From NCBI GenBank assembly GCA_019059635.1, contig JAGVRJ010000009.1, forward strand, positions 1,521,001 to 1,585,000: 64,000 nt of DNA, in the 5' to 3' direction. Below, piece after piece: positions 12,501 to 22,769 of this stretch (positions are counted from its first letter, which is position 1; the number at the start of each line of letters is the position of its first letter). The position numbers and the translations under genes were made by a program. The notes under the pieces were generated by a model. It searched no databases. It saw only the letters and a list, made by a program, of their open reading frames with translations, and was not told the origin of the DNA. This stretch comes from Proales similis. Lineage: Eukaryota > Rotifera > Eurotatoria > Ploima > Proalidae.

Positions 12501-12870
12501 GGATTTCGCTTGGCTTTTCGCTGCTCAATGTCTCATCGGCAGTCGCTTGTTTGTCTTTTTGGCTTAAAATCGCTTCGACTTGTTCGTTGGACAAGTCGCT
12601 CAGCTCGGTAATATCTCCTAGAATGTCCGGCTCTTCGTCTAGACTCGAGTCTTCGTCCGAATTTAAAAAGGAGGCGTTTTGCTCGGACTTGGCCACCAAA
12701 GGTTCTGTCTGCTTAACCGAGTTTTGGATGTCCTGTTGGTTGGCGATTGGAACGTTTGACTCGTGATTGAGATCCGAGCTGGCGCACATTAAAAGACAAT
12801 TGAAAACAAGCACCGCTAGGGCGTAGCCGAGCACATAGGAGCGCCGTGTGGAGAACAGTGTGAGCATCAT
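9556..12870 (-). CDS. TANGO1/cTAGE5 (MIA3/MIA2)-like ER exit site protein
   Basis: A single-exon 1104-residue protein. TANGO1/cTAGE5 proteins sit at ER exit sites, bind COPII coat through a proline-rich tail, and allow export of large cargo such as collagen. Here residues 1-32 look like a signal peptide. An acidic, low-complexity lumenal part follows (to about 465), then one membrane helix (about 470-495, SIAACVFLSSVLSIFIVLF). A long coiled coil runs from about 500 to 890, and a Pro/Gly/Gln-rich tail (about 940-1104) contains FGRPPFPYPMPYQM. The decisive signature is KQAHENWLNARKIEKDL near residue 850, matching KKAHENWLKAR in human cTAGE5/TANGO1. The lumenal part has no SH3-like (MOTH) domain and almost no cysteines, so by architecture it resembles cTAGE5 or a TANGO1 short form. 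The ATG at 12870 begins MMLTLFSTRRSYVLGYALAV. Confidence 0.85.
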   Translation of the reverse strand: MMLTLFSTRRSYVLGYALAVLVFNCLLMCASSDLNHESNVPIANQQDIQNSVKQTEPLVAKSEQNASFLNSDEDSSLDEEPDILGDITELSDLSNEQVEAILSQKDKQATADETLSSEKPSEIHSVESIPTEIETSVQSPDAQLQVADNIEAQVQNQTVEEDSSQVEEKTDEPLSNESVSNSDKSSEAETSEEKPEQSLESVSAVSSESEKEDDQKAASSLPLDSLSPTTVNEGSTQQGAQEPETALESNFENQNNQREANIEIFSPNEEITISESAMAELENSYEFGLDEHSQSSAEPSTATSPEPEQAPLDTDSNWAVPQADEQAKQDPIGESAKTGNSEVEVDTEANVIEPEQTPQIPSFQRRMMNRLSKMGEEEKEKQEAVSSTEEGVDASAEPSINNEREAEREVQEADIQVIEQVPFATLANEESKVCADLSPVKQMLDAYIEPYYLPLVKMLPPDMQSALLEQSPIGGISIAACVFLSSVLSIFIVLFASLNQRQKNSTRMQIFNLNERLVELGNKLKLADCERNTLLEYLSEKEERGGDYEAKLAEKERKLKELLSSYDKLLEEHDASSKEVERLRINEIKLNKELSTIRFEFNDLNERYANERREFDQLIAEKLQNSNEQFSEMNRRLMENEQTINSQQNELTLKQQQIDQLQHDCEGLKSELASKEKTVSMLQLSLIKEKQTTNSDATGWEVEASEGQLENVMRQAELELELKEAKEEMDKLKQELEQKTSECLELSQNLSDQKQNSSGWQEQKKKLEKTLREQEVQIRLLNELRETDAKQHVKSLAELDSQLKKKSSDADKVQHLLDQLRTKQERIQELESGLARVEKQSMQERQTFEKQAHENWLNARKIEKDLKESRSEVDTLKERIAELENVNKNMSRYYVMSTTAINGGMPKSSSSPDTSNGEVNESVNHSAIEANEHRPPSTSSNPGGIPYAANPAATYGFIRPPFGRPPFPYPMPYQMAAAGATEQRQGSTSPSSDAGQPSGINPRMPMPFPHMPMYRMHPLMLQQQYLQHQQQMKSAASSQQPSPASFNNSISNNDANTAGLLNHNHQYHQSPHHNFEQQLDPDTNGYSGSHRDNSQSQQQANIGV

Positions 12871-14107
12871 TCTCTTTCAAACGCCTTTTGATTCGTAAGG
12901 ATTTCACTTGGAAACGGACGATGAGGCTCTCAGTGGCGCATCTACGGAGTCGACCTAGTCGAATCGAAAGTCTAAATCAAAGGCGGCTTAATTCACAAAG
13001 ACGAATTGCGGGCGGCACAAACACAAGAACCGCTTCAGGACTCCTGCTTCTAATTTATGTGTGAGCTTCATGGCATGCAGGCATTGCGCTCTTAAGTGAT
13101 GACGATGTGCGTTGCGAATTTGCAATTTTCATAAGCATATACAAAGCGAGCGATCAGAGCCGAGCCAAGCCAGCACACAAATGAATATTTGAAGTGTTGG
13201 TGTCGACAACTAAATTTGTCTTTTTTTTCTAATTTTATTTCATTTCAGATTAAAATGGGTCGAAAATGTGTCGAAAAGCTCAGACTGTCAGCGACTCGCT
13301 GATTTATCTGACTGTTGTCGCTTTCAAGATCGTAGAAGCGAATAAGCCATCGCCTATCAATCTTTCTCACTCATTTATGACTTTGACTAGTTAATTGAGA
13401 CCGCTCAAGTCGGATAATTTGAGCGGCAGGAATTTGATTTTAAATTAGAGGGAGAGTATTTGGCCAAGAACAATTATCATTTCAAAACCCAGCTGCTCAA
13501 AACTGATCGGAAGAAAAGAATTTGAAATTAGTTGACTCGCTTGACCGAACAGTGAAGGCTCGTCGTGCAAGCCAGCAAGCGAGATGAAAATTTTCTCGCT
13601 CTCCCTCTCGTAATTTGCCTTTTCGTTCGCTTTTGTTGACTAAATAGAAACGCAAAAGTCATGCTTATCTTTTTATTTGAATTTGCTTCGTAATGTTCAA
13701 ACGAAATAATCGAGCAGTAAATGAAATGAAAAAAAAAATATTAATAATTCAAATAAAACTCCCATACACGCTCACACATAAAATTCCAAAGTAGCGAGAG
13801 AAATATTCAATGATTTTACATAATTCAGGTTCAAGCGAGCGGCGGCGTAAAAAGAAACTCATCTTCTTGTTTGCTCCTCGTCTTGCTTGAGCTCGTTCAT
13901 GAGCGTATAAGATGGGTGAGTAGAATATATAGAATCTAACTGAATTGACTCAAATTTTGGAGTAATTGAATAAAAATCAGAAGAATAAATTAATAGGAAA
14001 TAAGTGATGGCTAAATAGAAAGCTGCAAGTAAATAGTCGAATGGCTCAACAAGTAGAGCAGGCAAATTATTATGGACATAAAAAAAAGGGAGATTACTCA
14101 GATTCAC
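12871..14107. other. Intergenic region between TANGO1-like and SLC35G-like genes
   Basis: No convincing gene. The right part (about 13672-14107) is probably the SLC35G 3' UTR, since a minus-strand AATAAA lies at 13672-13677. A short open frame at 13859-14107 (minus) directly follows the SLC35G stop, is AT-rich and shows no family features; I read it as UTR. The left part holds the TANGO1-like 5' flank. Confidence 0.5.
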
Positions 14108-15361
14108 TTAGAACTTGTGCGCTAGGAATTTCAGAAATTTGCTATTCGACTGGCTTATCTTTTTGTCGAACATTTTGACCAACATGACGCACATGACGCC
14201 GGAGACAACAAATACTGCGCCGAGCAGGCCGAGAAGATCGATGCCAATGTCGAGCATGAAATACTGCATCACGAACGAGAAGAGCACGCCGACCATTCTC
14301 ACCATGCCGATCTTGGTCGCGTCTTCGTATTGCAGCGCAAAGTTGAGAAATATGACTCCCAGCGTGCCCATTATAGCTCCGATCAGAGAGTAGAACAAGT
14401 GAAGTGGAAGCAGATGCGACTCGGCGTCCAGTCTGACGTGAGAGCTATTGGTCGAGATTAGAACGGCGGTAAGCAGGACACTTATTGGCAGGCCACAGTA
14501 AGCCGGATAAATGCTTGTGACCGCATAGTGGACTTTTTGAAGGCACAGCTTGCGCACAAACACTTGAGAGAGGCCAACGCTGGTCGCTGTGCCGAGCACG
14601 AGCAGAACGCCGATAACTGTCTCTTGAAGTGGCCGGTTCGCGTGTGTGATTATCTCGCCAATCGGATGGACCACATCGGTGACGTTCTCGTCCAGCCACG
14701 TGTAATTTAGATCGAGAACCATCTCAAACTGCACCTCGAGACCGAACAGAAACGACGGTCGTATAATGAACAGCACGCCGAGTATGTTGAGTATGGTGCC
14801 AAACAAATGCGTGAAAGTGAGCTTTTCGTTCAGCATGAGACGAGCGAATATGGCCGTGATTATAACCGACGTGTTGTTCAATGTTTCTACTTCGCTCACG
14901 TCCAGGTAGCGGATGGCAAACAGCTGAAATATGACGCTGCCGATTCCGACCATTCCTCGCCAAGTGAGCAGATTCCTGGCCTTCTTGGGACCAAATACTT
15001 CAATCTTCTGCTGCCAAATGACCACCAGCATGATGAGCAGTTGAACGAAGAAGCGAAACACCGATTGATTGGCGCCGTCCAGAGTGGGCGCCATTTTGGC
15101 CATCACGTTGCCCATGCACATGGTCAAACCGTACAAGATGCCGTAGAAGATGCCCTTCACACTGTTGAAGTGCTTTTTGGCTCGGTTCCTTTTGCTGGCC
15201 TCTTTCTGCTTTTGTTCGAGTCGATTTTGGTTCGCTTCTTCGCCTTCATTTTTGGGTTGTAATGCGTAGTTAGCTTCGCAATCGTTCAGATCGCCTTCCG
15301 CTGGAGTTCGGCTCATGTTCGCTGTTGCTGCTTTAGCAAATGTATCACTCGTCTCGCTCAT
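14108..15361 (-). CDS. SLC35G-type (EamA/DMT superfamily) membrane transporter
   Basis: A 417-residue polytopic protein of the drug/metabolite transporter superfamily, most like the SLC35G group. Substrates of that group are poorly defined. After a polar N-terminus of about 95 residues there are ten likely membrane helices, beginning GIFYGILYGLTMCMGNVMAK. The EamA repeat is visible in the first half (SVFRFFVQLLIMLVV, LDVSEVETLNNTSVIITAIF, LNEKLTFTHLFGTILNILGV) and again in the second half after HANRPLQETVIGVLLVLG. The extra 18 upstream codons begin at GTG and overlap a likely 41-bp 5'-UTR intron (15375-15415, gtgaga..tttag), so I take the ATG at 15361 as the start. The C-terminus ends in a lysine-rich tail. 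Confidence 0.82.
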   Translation of the reverse strand: MSETSDTFAKAATANMSRTPAEGDLNDCEANYALQPKNEGEEANQNRLEQKQKEASKRNRAKKHFNSVKGIFYGILYGLTMCMGNVMAKMAPTLDGANQSVFRFFVQLLIMLVVIWQQKIEVFGPKKARNLLTWRGMVGIGSVIFQLFAIRYLDVSEVETLNNTSVIITAIFARLMLNEKLTFTHLFGTILNILGVLFIIRPSFLFGLEVQFEMVLDLNYTWLDENVTDVVHPIGEIITHANRPLQETVIGVLLVLGTATSVGLSQVFVRKLCLQKVHYAVTSIYPAYCGLPISVLLTAVLISTNSSHVRLDAESHLLPLHLFYSLIGAIMGTLGVIFLNFALQYEDATKIGMVRMVGVLFSFVMQYFMLDIGIDLLGLLGAVFVVSGVMCVMLVKMFDKKISQSNSKFLKFLAHKF

Positions 15362-16225
15362 GATCTTTTGCAATCTAAAATCAACCGCAGCCGTTAGTTG
15401 AAATAATTTTCTCACTTGAAAATGTTAAACAATGGCCGTCATATGTGCACAAAATGTTTCGTGCTAAGCCGACCAGCCAGTTTTTTTTTTGTTTGAAAAC
15501 ATGAAAAGTGTTGTGGTCTTTCAAGGCAAATTGACGAGACTTTATACGCAATATCCGCTCTAGTCAAGTCGGCGGCTAAATTTTTATCGAATTTCACTCT
15601 TTGCAAACGAGAGAGAGGATAGGAGAGTATGGCTACAACGTAGATCTCGCTCTAGCTAGCTGCTCGTAGTTGAGCCAGCCGATTTGAAGTTCAACTTCTG
15701 TTGGCGCGCGCGCGCACATACACACACCGACACGCACGTAGCACGCAAAATCGAGCACCTAAAACTAAAACCTAGCAAAGAGAATAGTTCTTGCTTTTAA
15801 AGCGTAGGGTCACGTCTGGGCGCATAGACTCCTCGATTGAATTTGGGTCATTTAGAACTCTCTCGATTTTGATAGGCCAATGAATACCTGAGCTAAGCCG
15901 AGAGGCAGCCTTTCGCACACTCAACGGCCCTATGCCAGTCTAGAATTAAAATAGTTTCTCTTGGATAGCATCGCATTTCACAGTGTGCCAATCGCTCTCG
16001 TCCACTAAGCGCTCAACAAGGGCGGATCCGAGTTTCATAAGCGACTTAGGGCGGAGCTTAGTTTCAAAGTGATTTGCTTCTTGTTGGACTCTGGCTCTCG
16101 AAACGCAATTCAGGCTGTCGATTTGTGACTTTCGAATGAATTGTTTTATTTTTCTCGTTTTCAAAGAAGGAAGTTAAAAAGAATGGCAAAGTTTAAATTC
16201 CATGCAAACTAATGTGAGCCGGCGC
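15362..16225. other. Intergenic region with simple repeats
   Basis: Contains the SLC35G 5' UTR and promoter side, a short GC run with a CA run (about 15707-15727), and the 3' flank of the homeobox gene. The minus-strand open frame at 15946-16164 has no recognisable features. Nothing else is supported. Confidence 0.45.
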
Positions 16226-16976
16226 TCAGCTGCCCAGCGTACCGCTTCTTGTTTTGCGGAATTTGGCTCGACGATTTTGAAACCAGACCTGACAAACGGT
16301 TCTAAATTGTTAGAATAGGGCCCAGTGAGAGCGGTTGAATGGACAAGACTACCTGAACGCGAGCTTCGGTGAGGCCGATTTTCGACGCAATCTCCTCTCT
16401 TGTGTACACGTCCGGGTAGTGGGTTTGGGCGAATATCTTTTCGAGTTCGCGAAATTGAAATGTCGAAAATGTGGTTCGAATTCGACGCTGTTTGCGCTTT
16501 CGACTCAGCAGAGACGCGCAGTTCTCCGAGTCCAAGTTGATCGAGCAGATTGCCGAGCAGTCGGCCGCATGCTTTGGAGGAGGGCTCGCCTGCAGCGATT
16601 CCAGACTCGAGGTGAACTCAAACGAGTCACAGTCGGTTATGTTGCTCTGAAGGTCGAAATTAGCCTCTTCGCACACGGTCATGAAGTTTTCTTGAATTTG
16701 ACTGTCGTGGCCATTGTGTTGGACTCGCTGCACTGACAAATCGAGTAGATCGGCGTCGAAATTCACTTGCTCTAGCACTTGGTATTCGTTTACAACCTGG
16801 GCATTGTACTCCAGGTCTCGCCTGCTCCTCTCGTTCAATTCGCTTGCCTCTGACGAGTTAAAGCCCGACTGGACCGAAAACAGGTCGATGCTTTGTAATA
16901 GATCGAAGTCGAGCACCATTTGAGATGGCACCGCATCGAATGAGCCGCCCGTGTCCGCCACATGAAAATCGCCCAT
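16226..16976 (-). CDS. Phox2: Paired-like homeobox protein, Phox2-like
   Basis: A 228-residue transcription factor with two exons (16353-16976 and 16226-16288), a 64-bp intron and phase-0 joining. The homeodomain is C-terminal: [13 protein letters not shown]..., [20 protein letters not shown] and [12 protein letters not shown], with Gln at position 50. The run [12 protein letters not shown] and the tail [19 protein letters not shown] are those of vertebrate Phox2a/b, which specify noradrenergic, visceral and cholinergic neurons. The intron falls inside helix 3, a position common in paired-like genes. The N-terminal 165 residues are acidic and unlike vertebrate Phox2. Only about six residues follow the homeodomain, so the usual C-terminal region is missing. 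Drgx or Arx-type genes are less likely because of the FRK ending and the RKQRRIRT lead. Confidence 0.8.
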
Positions 16977-17616
16977 AATAATTTGATTTTAGTTTAAAAT
17001 TCAATTAAAGCCGGTTGCTTGATCTGGGATCACGCGCTTATCCAATCAGGCGATTGCAGCCTCGCAAAATATCCCGATTTGACTCTTGCGAACTGACTCG
17101 ACCTTTTCCTTTAAGTTCTTGTTTTACTGGCGATTGAATAATCAGAGATCGATTTGAAATCGCCTGCTCATTGACAAACAGCTTCGATCAGTGGCCAATC
17201 GAGCTGCCGCTTAAATGATAAGCTGCGAAAGTATTTCATTCTGGTCACCGCCAGCAGTTGGTCAGGCCTAATTAAATTAGGCCGTGAGATTCGATTAGGT
17301 TCTAATTAAATTAGCCAACACGAGCCTACCGTACTTGAGCAGTCTTCAGCCGCATTTCCGGGACACATGCATACACACACTTCTTGGAGTCGATGAGAAC
17401 ATGGACGTAAAGTCGGATGAGCGTGGAAGCCGGCCAACGAGCGAGCCAACGAGCGGTCGCCGGTCGACGACGATGCTCGGTCAGGTTGAGAATGCAAATC
17501 CAGATCGGACAAGATCTAACAATCAAATTCGAGCGATTGTGAGTGATCGTCAACCGAATCGCATTTAGCTCTCAAGCACGGAGCGAGCACGCTGCAAGAA
17601 TTTCTTGTTGTTTGAA
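16977..17616. promoter_or_regulatory. Shared 5' region of Phox2-like and TRIM37 genes
   Basis: A 640-base interval between two divergent start codons. It contains several TAATTA-type homeodomain core sites around 17270-17312 (for example 'ctaattaaattagg' and 'ctaattaaattagcc'). This suggests auto- or cross-regulation of the homeobox gene. No coding sequence is seen. Confidence 0.45.
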
Positions 17617-20064
17617 ATGTCCGACGAGACGAACGCTAGCAAATCAAGTGATAGCTTGGTGCGCTATCGAACCGACAGCTCGAGCAGCGGCGCCACAATA
17701 AGCGTCGACGACAGCTCGGTGGAAACAATCGCCGAAGTGTTCAAATGCTTCATTTGCATGGAACGTCTGAAGAACGCCCGGCTCTGTCCGCACTGTTCGA
17801 AGCTCTGCTGCTACCACTGCATTCACCGATGGCTCACGCAGCAGCGCTCTCAGTGTCCGCACTGTAGATCGCCGCTGTTTCTCAGCGAACTTGTCAACTG
17901 CCGATGGGCCGAAGAGATCACTCAACGGCTGGACACTCTTCAGCACGCGTCTGCTCTGAAGCGCAGCAAAGCCAGCAAGAACGAGTCAAGCTGCGAGCTG
18001 GAGAATCGCGACGACAAATGCGAGACCCACTCGAGCGAGAAGCTGAGCGTCTACTGCATCACTTGCAAAAAGTGCATTTGCCACCAATGCGCCCTGTTCG
18101 ACGGACAGCACACGTCGCACAGTTTCAAGCCGCTACAGGAAGTCTACCAGGCGCACAAGGACAAGATAATCTGGCACATCACGATGCTGAGAAAGCGTCA
18201 CGCCGAGCTCATGTCGCTTGTGCACGACGTTGAGCGAAGCATAGACGATGTCAAGCTGGCCAAAGACGAGCGCATCACCGAGATTCGCAACGCCGTCGAG
18301 CTCATGATAGCTCGGCTCGAAAATCAGGTCAAGAGCAAAGTGATCGAGCTCATGTGCCAGCGCAACAAGCTGCGCGAAGAGACCGACTCAATGGAGTCGG
18401 CCGTCATCGGCATCGAGAAAGACGTTGGTGCCAAGTCGAAAAGCGATCTCATTTCAAAGCACGACGAGCTGACCGCCAAATGCATTAAGCTGCTCGCACG
18501 CAAAGAAGACCTTGAAGCGCACGCCAATCCGATCGAGACACCGCCACGACTTGTGAGCGAAATAGTGCCCGAATATGACTCGAGCACGTTTGTGATCTCC
18601 AACTTTACCCAACTACGTCACAAAGCCGATCCGATCTACTCGCCCGACTTGAGCGTGAACGGCCTCAGTTGGCGCCTCAAAGTCTATCCGGACGGCAATG
18701 GTGTCGTCCGTGGCAATTACCTCAGCATCTTTCTGGAGCTCAGCGCCGGCTTTACTGAGACCTCCAAATACGAGTACCGCGTCGAGCTAATTCATCAGCA
18801 GAGCAAAGATCCCTCCAAAAGTGTTGTGCGAGAGTTTGCCAGCGATTTTGAGGTCGGCGAGTGCTGGGGCTACAATCGCTTTTTCCGGCTTGACCTGCTC
18901 GCTCGCGAAGGCTACTTGGACGCTGAGACTGATACTCTGACGCTGCGCTTTCAGGTTCGATCGCCAAATTTCTATCAAAAGTGCCGCGATCAGCAGTGGT
19001 ACATTGAGTATTTGGAGTCTAGTCAGCGAAGTCTTTTGGGCCAACTGAATGAGGTTCGTTCTCGGCTAGCACAGGAAGCCAACAAGCCGGTGCCGACTTC
19101 GGTGTCGGACAAGCCGCCCCAGAACGGCTACTCGTCGCTCAGAGTTGATGAGCAAGCAAGGAACAAGACGAGCTTTCAAAGCCTGAAGCAGTCAAAGAGC
19201 GAAACCATGAGCCGCTTGACCACCAACAAGTCAAACAGTCCAGTTGGCTCACAGCCCGATCGGTTCGAATCGCGATTGAGTATGTACGAGCCGCGACGCT
19301 CATTTGGCGAGCCCAGATCGGCAAGTAAACTGCTAAACAGTTCTCGCAGCTCTGAATGTCTGAATGAGGACATAAAGCAGCGAATCAGTCTGTTGTCGAA
19401 AAAGTTCAGCAGCGCCCTGTACGCTGAAGAGCTGCGGATGAGACGTGACGAAAACGAGGCGGTTATGGCTAGGCCCAGTCCGACAAGTTCGCAGTACATG
19501 TCGCCCGAAAAGCGAGCAGGAATGAGCGCTGAGCGAAAGCTGAAACGCGAGCAGCTGCTAAAGAGGCGAGATCTTGCTCTTGAGCGTCTGAGGCGTGACC
19601 ATGAGAGACTATCGAGCGTAATGGCCGATCAGGTGTCTGACGAAGAAGACGGCGACGAAAGGACTGAGTTCAACTCGAGGAACTGCGACGAGATAATTCA
19701 GGAGTTGTGCCGAAATAGCGCCGGTGGCGAAGGTTCCGCTAGAGGAGAGGCTGGCGACGGAGCTGATGATGACACATCGGACGGAGAAGCCGATCTAAGT
19801 GGCCTGAATCGATGCAACATGAGCGAAAGTATTGAACGAATGTGGCAGGATACATTGAATGAAGCGATCGGCAACTGCTCATTGAACGATGAGCCTAGAA
19901 CCAGCAACACGAATGCGGCCGCTTGCACGGTGAACAACGCGACCGCTGTCGATGGTGAAAGAGATGTCGACGATCAAAACATGAACGCGGACAATGATGT
20001 AGAGCTGCAGAACGAGGCCGAATGCTCGATCGGTCTCTTGCCGAACGATTCGCTCACCAACTGA
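17617..20064 (+). CDS. TRIM37: TRIM37 E3 ubiquitin ligase
   Basis: A single-exon 815-residue protein with the TRIM37 order of domains, unique among TRIM proteins because of its MATH domain. The RING (about residues 44-90) starts [19 protein letters not shown]. The B-box (about 135-168) starts [16 protein letters not shown] and keeps the H-x-x-H end. A coiled coil covers about 180-290. The MATH domain (about 325-460) contains [15 protein letters not shown] and [13 protein letters not shown] long Ser/Arg- and acid-rich tail follows. TRIM37 ubiquitinates histone H2A and peroxisomal PEX5 and restrains centriole assembly in vertebrates. Four codons upstream of the ATG are open but begin at TTG, so the ATG at 17617 is the start. 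A poly(A) signal AATAAA is at 20399-20404. Confidence 0.93.
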   Translation: MSDETNASKSSDSLVRYRTDSSSSGATISVDDSSVETIAEVFKCFICMERLKNARLCPHCSKLCCYHCIHRWLTQQRSQCPHCRSPLFLSELVNCRWAEEITQRLDTLQHASALKRSKASKNESSCELENRDDKCETHSSEKLSVYCITCKKCICHQCALFDGQHTSHSFKPLQEVYQAHKDKIIWHITMLRKRHAELMSLVHDVERSIDDVKLAKDERITEIRNAVELMIARLENQVKSKVIELMCQRNKLREETDSMESAVIGIEKDVGAKSKSDLISKHDELTAKCIKLLARKEDLEAHANPIETPPRLVSEIVPEYDSSTFVISNFTQLRHKADPIYSPDLSVNGLSWRLKVYPDGNGVVRGNYLSIFLELSAGFTETSKYEYRVELIHQQSKDPSKSVVREFASDFEVGECWGYNRFFRLDLLAREGYLDAETDTLTLRFQVRSPNFYQKCRDQQWYIEYLESSQRSLLGQLNEVRSRLAQEANKPVPTSVSDKPPQNGYSSLRVDEQARNKTSFQSLKQSKSETMSRLTTNKSNSPVGSQPDRFESRLSMYEPRRSFGEPRSASKLLNSSRSSECLNEDIKQRISLLSKKFSSALYAEELRMRRDENEAVMARPSPTSSQYMSPEKRAGMSAERKLKREQLLKRRDLALERLRRDHERLSSVMADQVSDEEDGDERTEFNSRNCDEIIQELCRNSAGGEGSARGEAGDGADDDTSDGEADLSGLNRCNMSESIERMWQDTLNEAIGNCSLNDEPRTSNTNAAACTVNNATAVDGERDVDDQNMNADNDVELQNEAECSIGLLPNDSLTN

Positions 20065-20722
20065 TCGCGGTCCAAACAACACAAGCAAGAAGTTTATTCT
20101 TGGCCCTTTAATTTATTGTTTCTTTATTCATGGGTCTCAGATTACTATTTAATAACTCGATTGCTCGGCAATGTTTGAAGCTCTGCACCTATTTCATTTT
20201 ATTCTTTATTTAAGGTTTTTCTCTCGCAGGCCAAACCATTTCTTGCTCAACCACTCAGTCGCCACTAAGCACTCAGTCAACCAGCCGTTCATTCACTAGT
20301 CGGTCGTTGTTGCTAGTCGGTCATGTCCTGTTGGGCAATGCTCTTCGCTGCCTCTTTATTCTTTCGACTTGAGAATTATTTAGAAAACAAAATTGATCAA
20401 TAAAGTGAAGCCCTCTAGTCAAACCACGTATGAGCATTGGTTAGGCATAAATTTATTTTCTGCTCAGTCTGGTCTTTCCGCTTCGTGGTCTATTGCGGCG
20501 CTTCAGTCTTCAATGGCCGCGACTGGCGAGCTTTCAGTGTGCGAGAAAAAGAGAAGCAGGTAGAGGAAACAGTTTGTTTGCCTGTTTGTTTGACAAAAAA
20601 AAAATAATAGAGAAATAGAACAAAAGAAATTATAAAGCCATCGTTCAATCTGGAAGCAAGATTAAGTTGGAATATTACACAATGGAATCGAATAGACGAT
20701 GCGAATATAAACACTCTACAGG

Positions 20723-22357
20723 TCAATATTCACTTTTTATGGCACTTGCAGCCAGCTGGTCGGGCTTGTAGTTGGTCTCATTCGAGTCAGTGTTGCTCGG
20801 ATGGGTCTCGTCTGACATTGAAGATGCTGCCCTTGAACTTCCCTCGGCCCAGTTGTTCTCCTCCTCATTCTCGTGTTCGACGTAATCATCGGTCTGCTCG
20901 CTAGAGCCTGCCTCTGTTGGCGTCTCTTCTGTGTGGTTTTCACTTTTCAACAGCCGCTCACCGTTCAGACACATTCCGCTCGTCTCAAATGCTTTGTTGT
21001 TGTAATATATGAAGCGCTCACTGAAGCACGAAGATTGAATGTCCGATAGTGTGCGCTTCCGTTTCATATACTTGCCAATCAAGTAAATTGAGTCGAAATT
21101 GGCCAAATAGACCAGACGGTGGCTGTCTATTTGATGCCTCAACAGATCTGACCGGCTTGTTGACTCAAGTCCGCACAGAAAGCAGCGTTTCTTGTCAAGT
21201 TGCAGCCGCTTCATTTTAATTCTGTGCCCTTGCTTCAAATGACGTACCAGATGATACTGGTCTTGGCCACATTCGAAACAGTTGCCGAACATGATCTGCA
21301 CCGGTTTCATCTGCTCTGGATCAATTCGGACCTTATGTCCAGCCAGCTTGCTTAGACAAGAATTTACCAGGCTCAGTTCGAGTTTAAGCTCTGCCTCGAA
21401 CGATTGGCCCGACATGGCCGGTGTCGGAGGCAGGCTTTTATTCTTGGCATGAATTTCGACTGGAGCGGGTTCAGTGCGGTCGCGGGATAAACGCGCTTGC
21501 TTCACCGGTGCCGTGTTCAAATCGACATTGGCTAGTTTGGGCTTGGTACTGGTCTCAGTTGATTTAATTAGGCCACGTCGCTCAGCCAGCATAAGTCGAA
21601 TGAGCGCCTCTTGCTTCTTCTCTTCTTGGTTTATCTTGTTGCCTCCGAGCACCATCGAGTCAAAGAGGCCGAAATTGTCTACTGGATCGTCTACGGGCGG
21701 ACAGTCGAACATGAACTCGTAATCGGCCACATCCAGCTTGGAAGGAGCCAACAGGTTGGCCAATATGCTCTTGTAGTTCACATTGCTTGAGCTGTTCAAG
21801 TTTGCCGGCCTGAACGGGCAGCTTGTGCTCATGTGCTTTTCATATCGTTCGAGTTCGTTGCCGCATTCGAAATTGCACAGAGGGCAGGCCAGTTTGCTGG
21901 GTCGCTTCTCAAAGTAGCAAGTTCGTTTGTGCACTTTGTTTAAATGAGCGCGGTACTCGTTTTTAGAGCCTGTTCGAAAGCTGTCGCAGAAATTGCATCG
22001 CAGCCGCTTTGTAGAGTGCGGCTCGGCCATGTGCTGATCGAGAACAAGAGCACTGTCGCTCTCAAAAGGGCACAATGGGCACTTTTTAAGCTCGGACTGA
22101 AAGGACTGAGTTCGCTGTCGGAGCTCTTCTTTGACCGGTGCGGATATTGTGCGATCAAACTCGGATCTGGCCAAATAGCCGAAGGCCAGCTCAAGTCCAA
22201 GACCAAGCATAAACGACTCTTGAGGGCGCATTCCTTCCAGGTTAACATCCGCCTTAATATTGTCGCCAACAAACGCACTCTGCATTGTAATAGACTGGGG
22301 CGAACCAGGCAGCGGCACCGCGCTGGGCTCATTGCTCGCTTGCTGTTCTTCAGGCAT
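20723..22357 (-). CDS. C2H2 zinc-finger protein, unassigned
   Basis: A single-exon 544-residue protein with about five C2H2-type fingers. Three are clustered near residues 90-190 (CPLCPFESDSALVLDQH, CNFCDSFRTGSKNEYRAH, CPLCNFECGNELERYEKH). Two more are near residues 360-420 (CFECGQDQYHLVRHLKQGH, CFLCGLESTSRSDLLRHQ). Linkers between fingers are not the TGEKP type, so this is not a tandem KRAB/Kruppel array. The C-terminus is acidic and Ser/Glu/Asn-rich. It is probably nuclear and may bind nucleic acid. I do not recognise an orthologue. The start MPEEQQASNEPS at 22357 is the first in-frame ATG. Confidence 0.75.
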   Translation of the reverse strand: MPEEQQASNEPSAVPLPGSPQSITMQSAFVGDNIKADVNLEGMRPQESFMLGLGLELAFGYLARSEFDRTISAPVKEELRQRTQSFQSELKKCPLCPFESDSALVLDQHMAEPHSTKRLRCNFCDSFRTGSKNEYRAHLNKVHKRTCYFEKRPSKLACPLCNFECGNELERYEKHMSTSCPFRPANLNSSSNVNYKSILANLLAPSKLDVADYEFMFDCPPVDDPVDNFGLFDSMVLGGNKINQEEKKQEALIRLMLAERRGLIKSTETSTKPKLANVDLNTAPVKQARLSRDRTEPAPVEIHAKNKSLPPTPAMSGQSFEAELKLELSLVNSCLSKLAGHKVRIDPEQMKPVQIMFGNCFECGQDQYHLVRHLKQGHRIKMKRLQLDKKRCFLCGLESTSRSDLLRHQIDSHRLVYLANFDSIYLIGKYMKRKRTLSDIQSSCFSERFIYYNNKAFETSGMCLNGERLLKSENHTEETPTEAGSSEQTDDYVEHENEEENNWAEGSSRAASSMSDETHPSNTDSNETNYKPDQLAASAIKSEY

Positions 22358-22736
22358 TCTCCTATAGAGAGGCTTGAAACATGGCTATTTATGTGTCTAA
22401 GTGGATCGCATGCGCGTGCGCTGGCTCAAGTAGAACTAGTTTGACGCATGCACGCGCCCGTATCGTCAACGCTCATCGTGCGCTCGTCAATTTCAACCGA
22501 AAGGCAACATATTTATGCATGCCACCCAAAGCATCGCAGATTTTCCATCACCGCACAACTCAAGGCCAACTGGATCCTAAATGTCCCTGATCCCTAAGCC
22601 TTTTCCCTCAAGAAATGTAAAAGAAAAATTCCAAGCTCGTCCAATCTATTCCTTTTCTCATCTCTTTTATTGTTTTATTGAATGATAAAAAGTAAAAAGA
22701 CTTGTTAAGTCGACGATTAGAACTAAAACATATTAA

Positions 22737-22769
22737 CGCTTAGTCTACGCTTAGCCTACGCTTAGCCTT
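22737..22769 (+). repeat. Three 11-bp tandem units
   Basis: Three adjacent copies of cgcttagYcta: 22737-22747, 22748-22758 and 22759-22769. The units differ at one or two bases. Confidence 0.8.

Noticed and set aside
10096-12611. Many long plus-strand frames opposite the TANGO1-like gene
   Set aside because: They are Ser/Leu/Cys-rich mirror images of the coiled coil and acidic regions; the minus strand carries the family signature.
13859-14107. 82-codon minus-strand frame next to SLC35G
   Set aside because: It starts after the SLC35G stop, is AT-rich, has no splice link and no family features; most likely 3' UTR.
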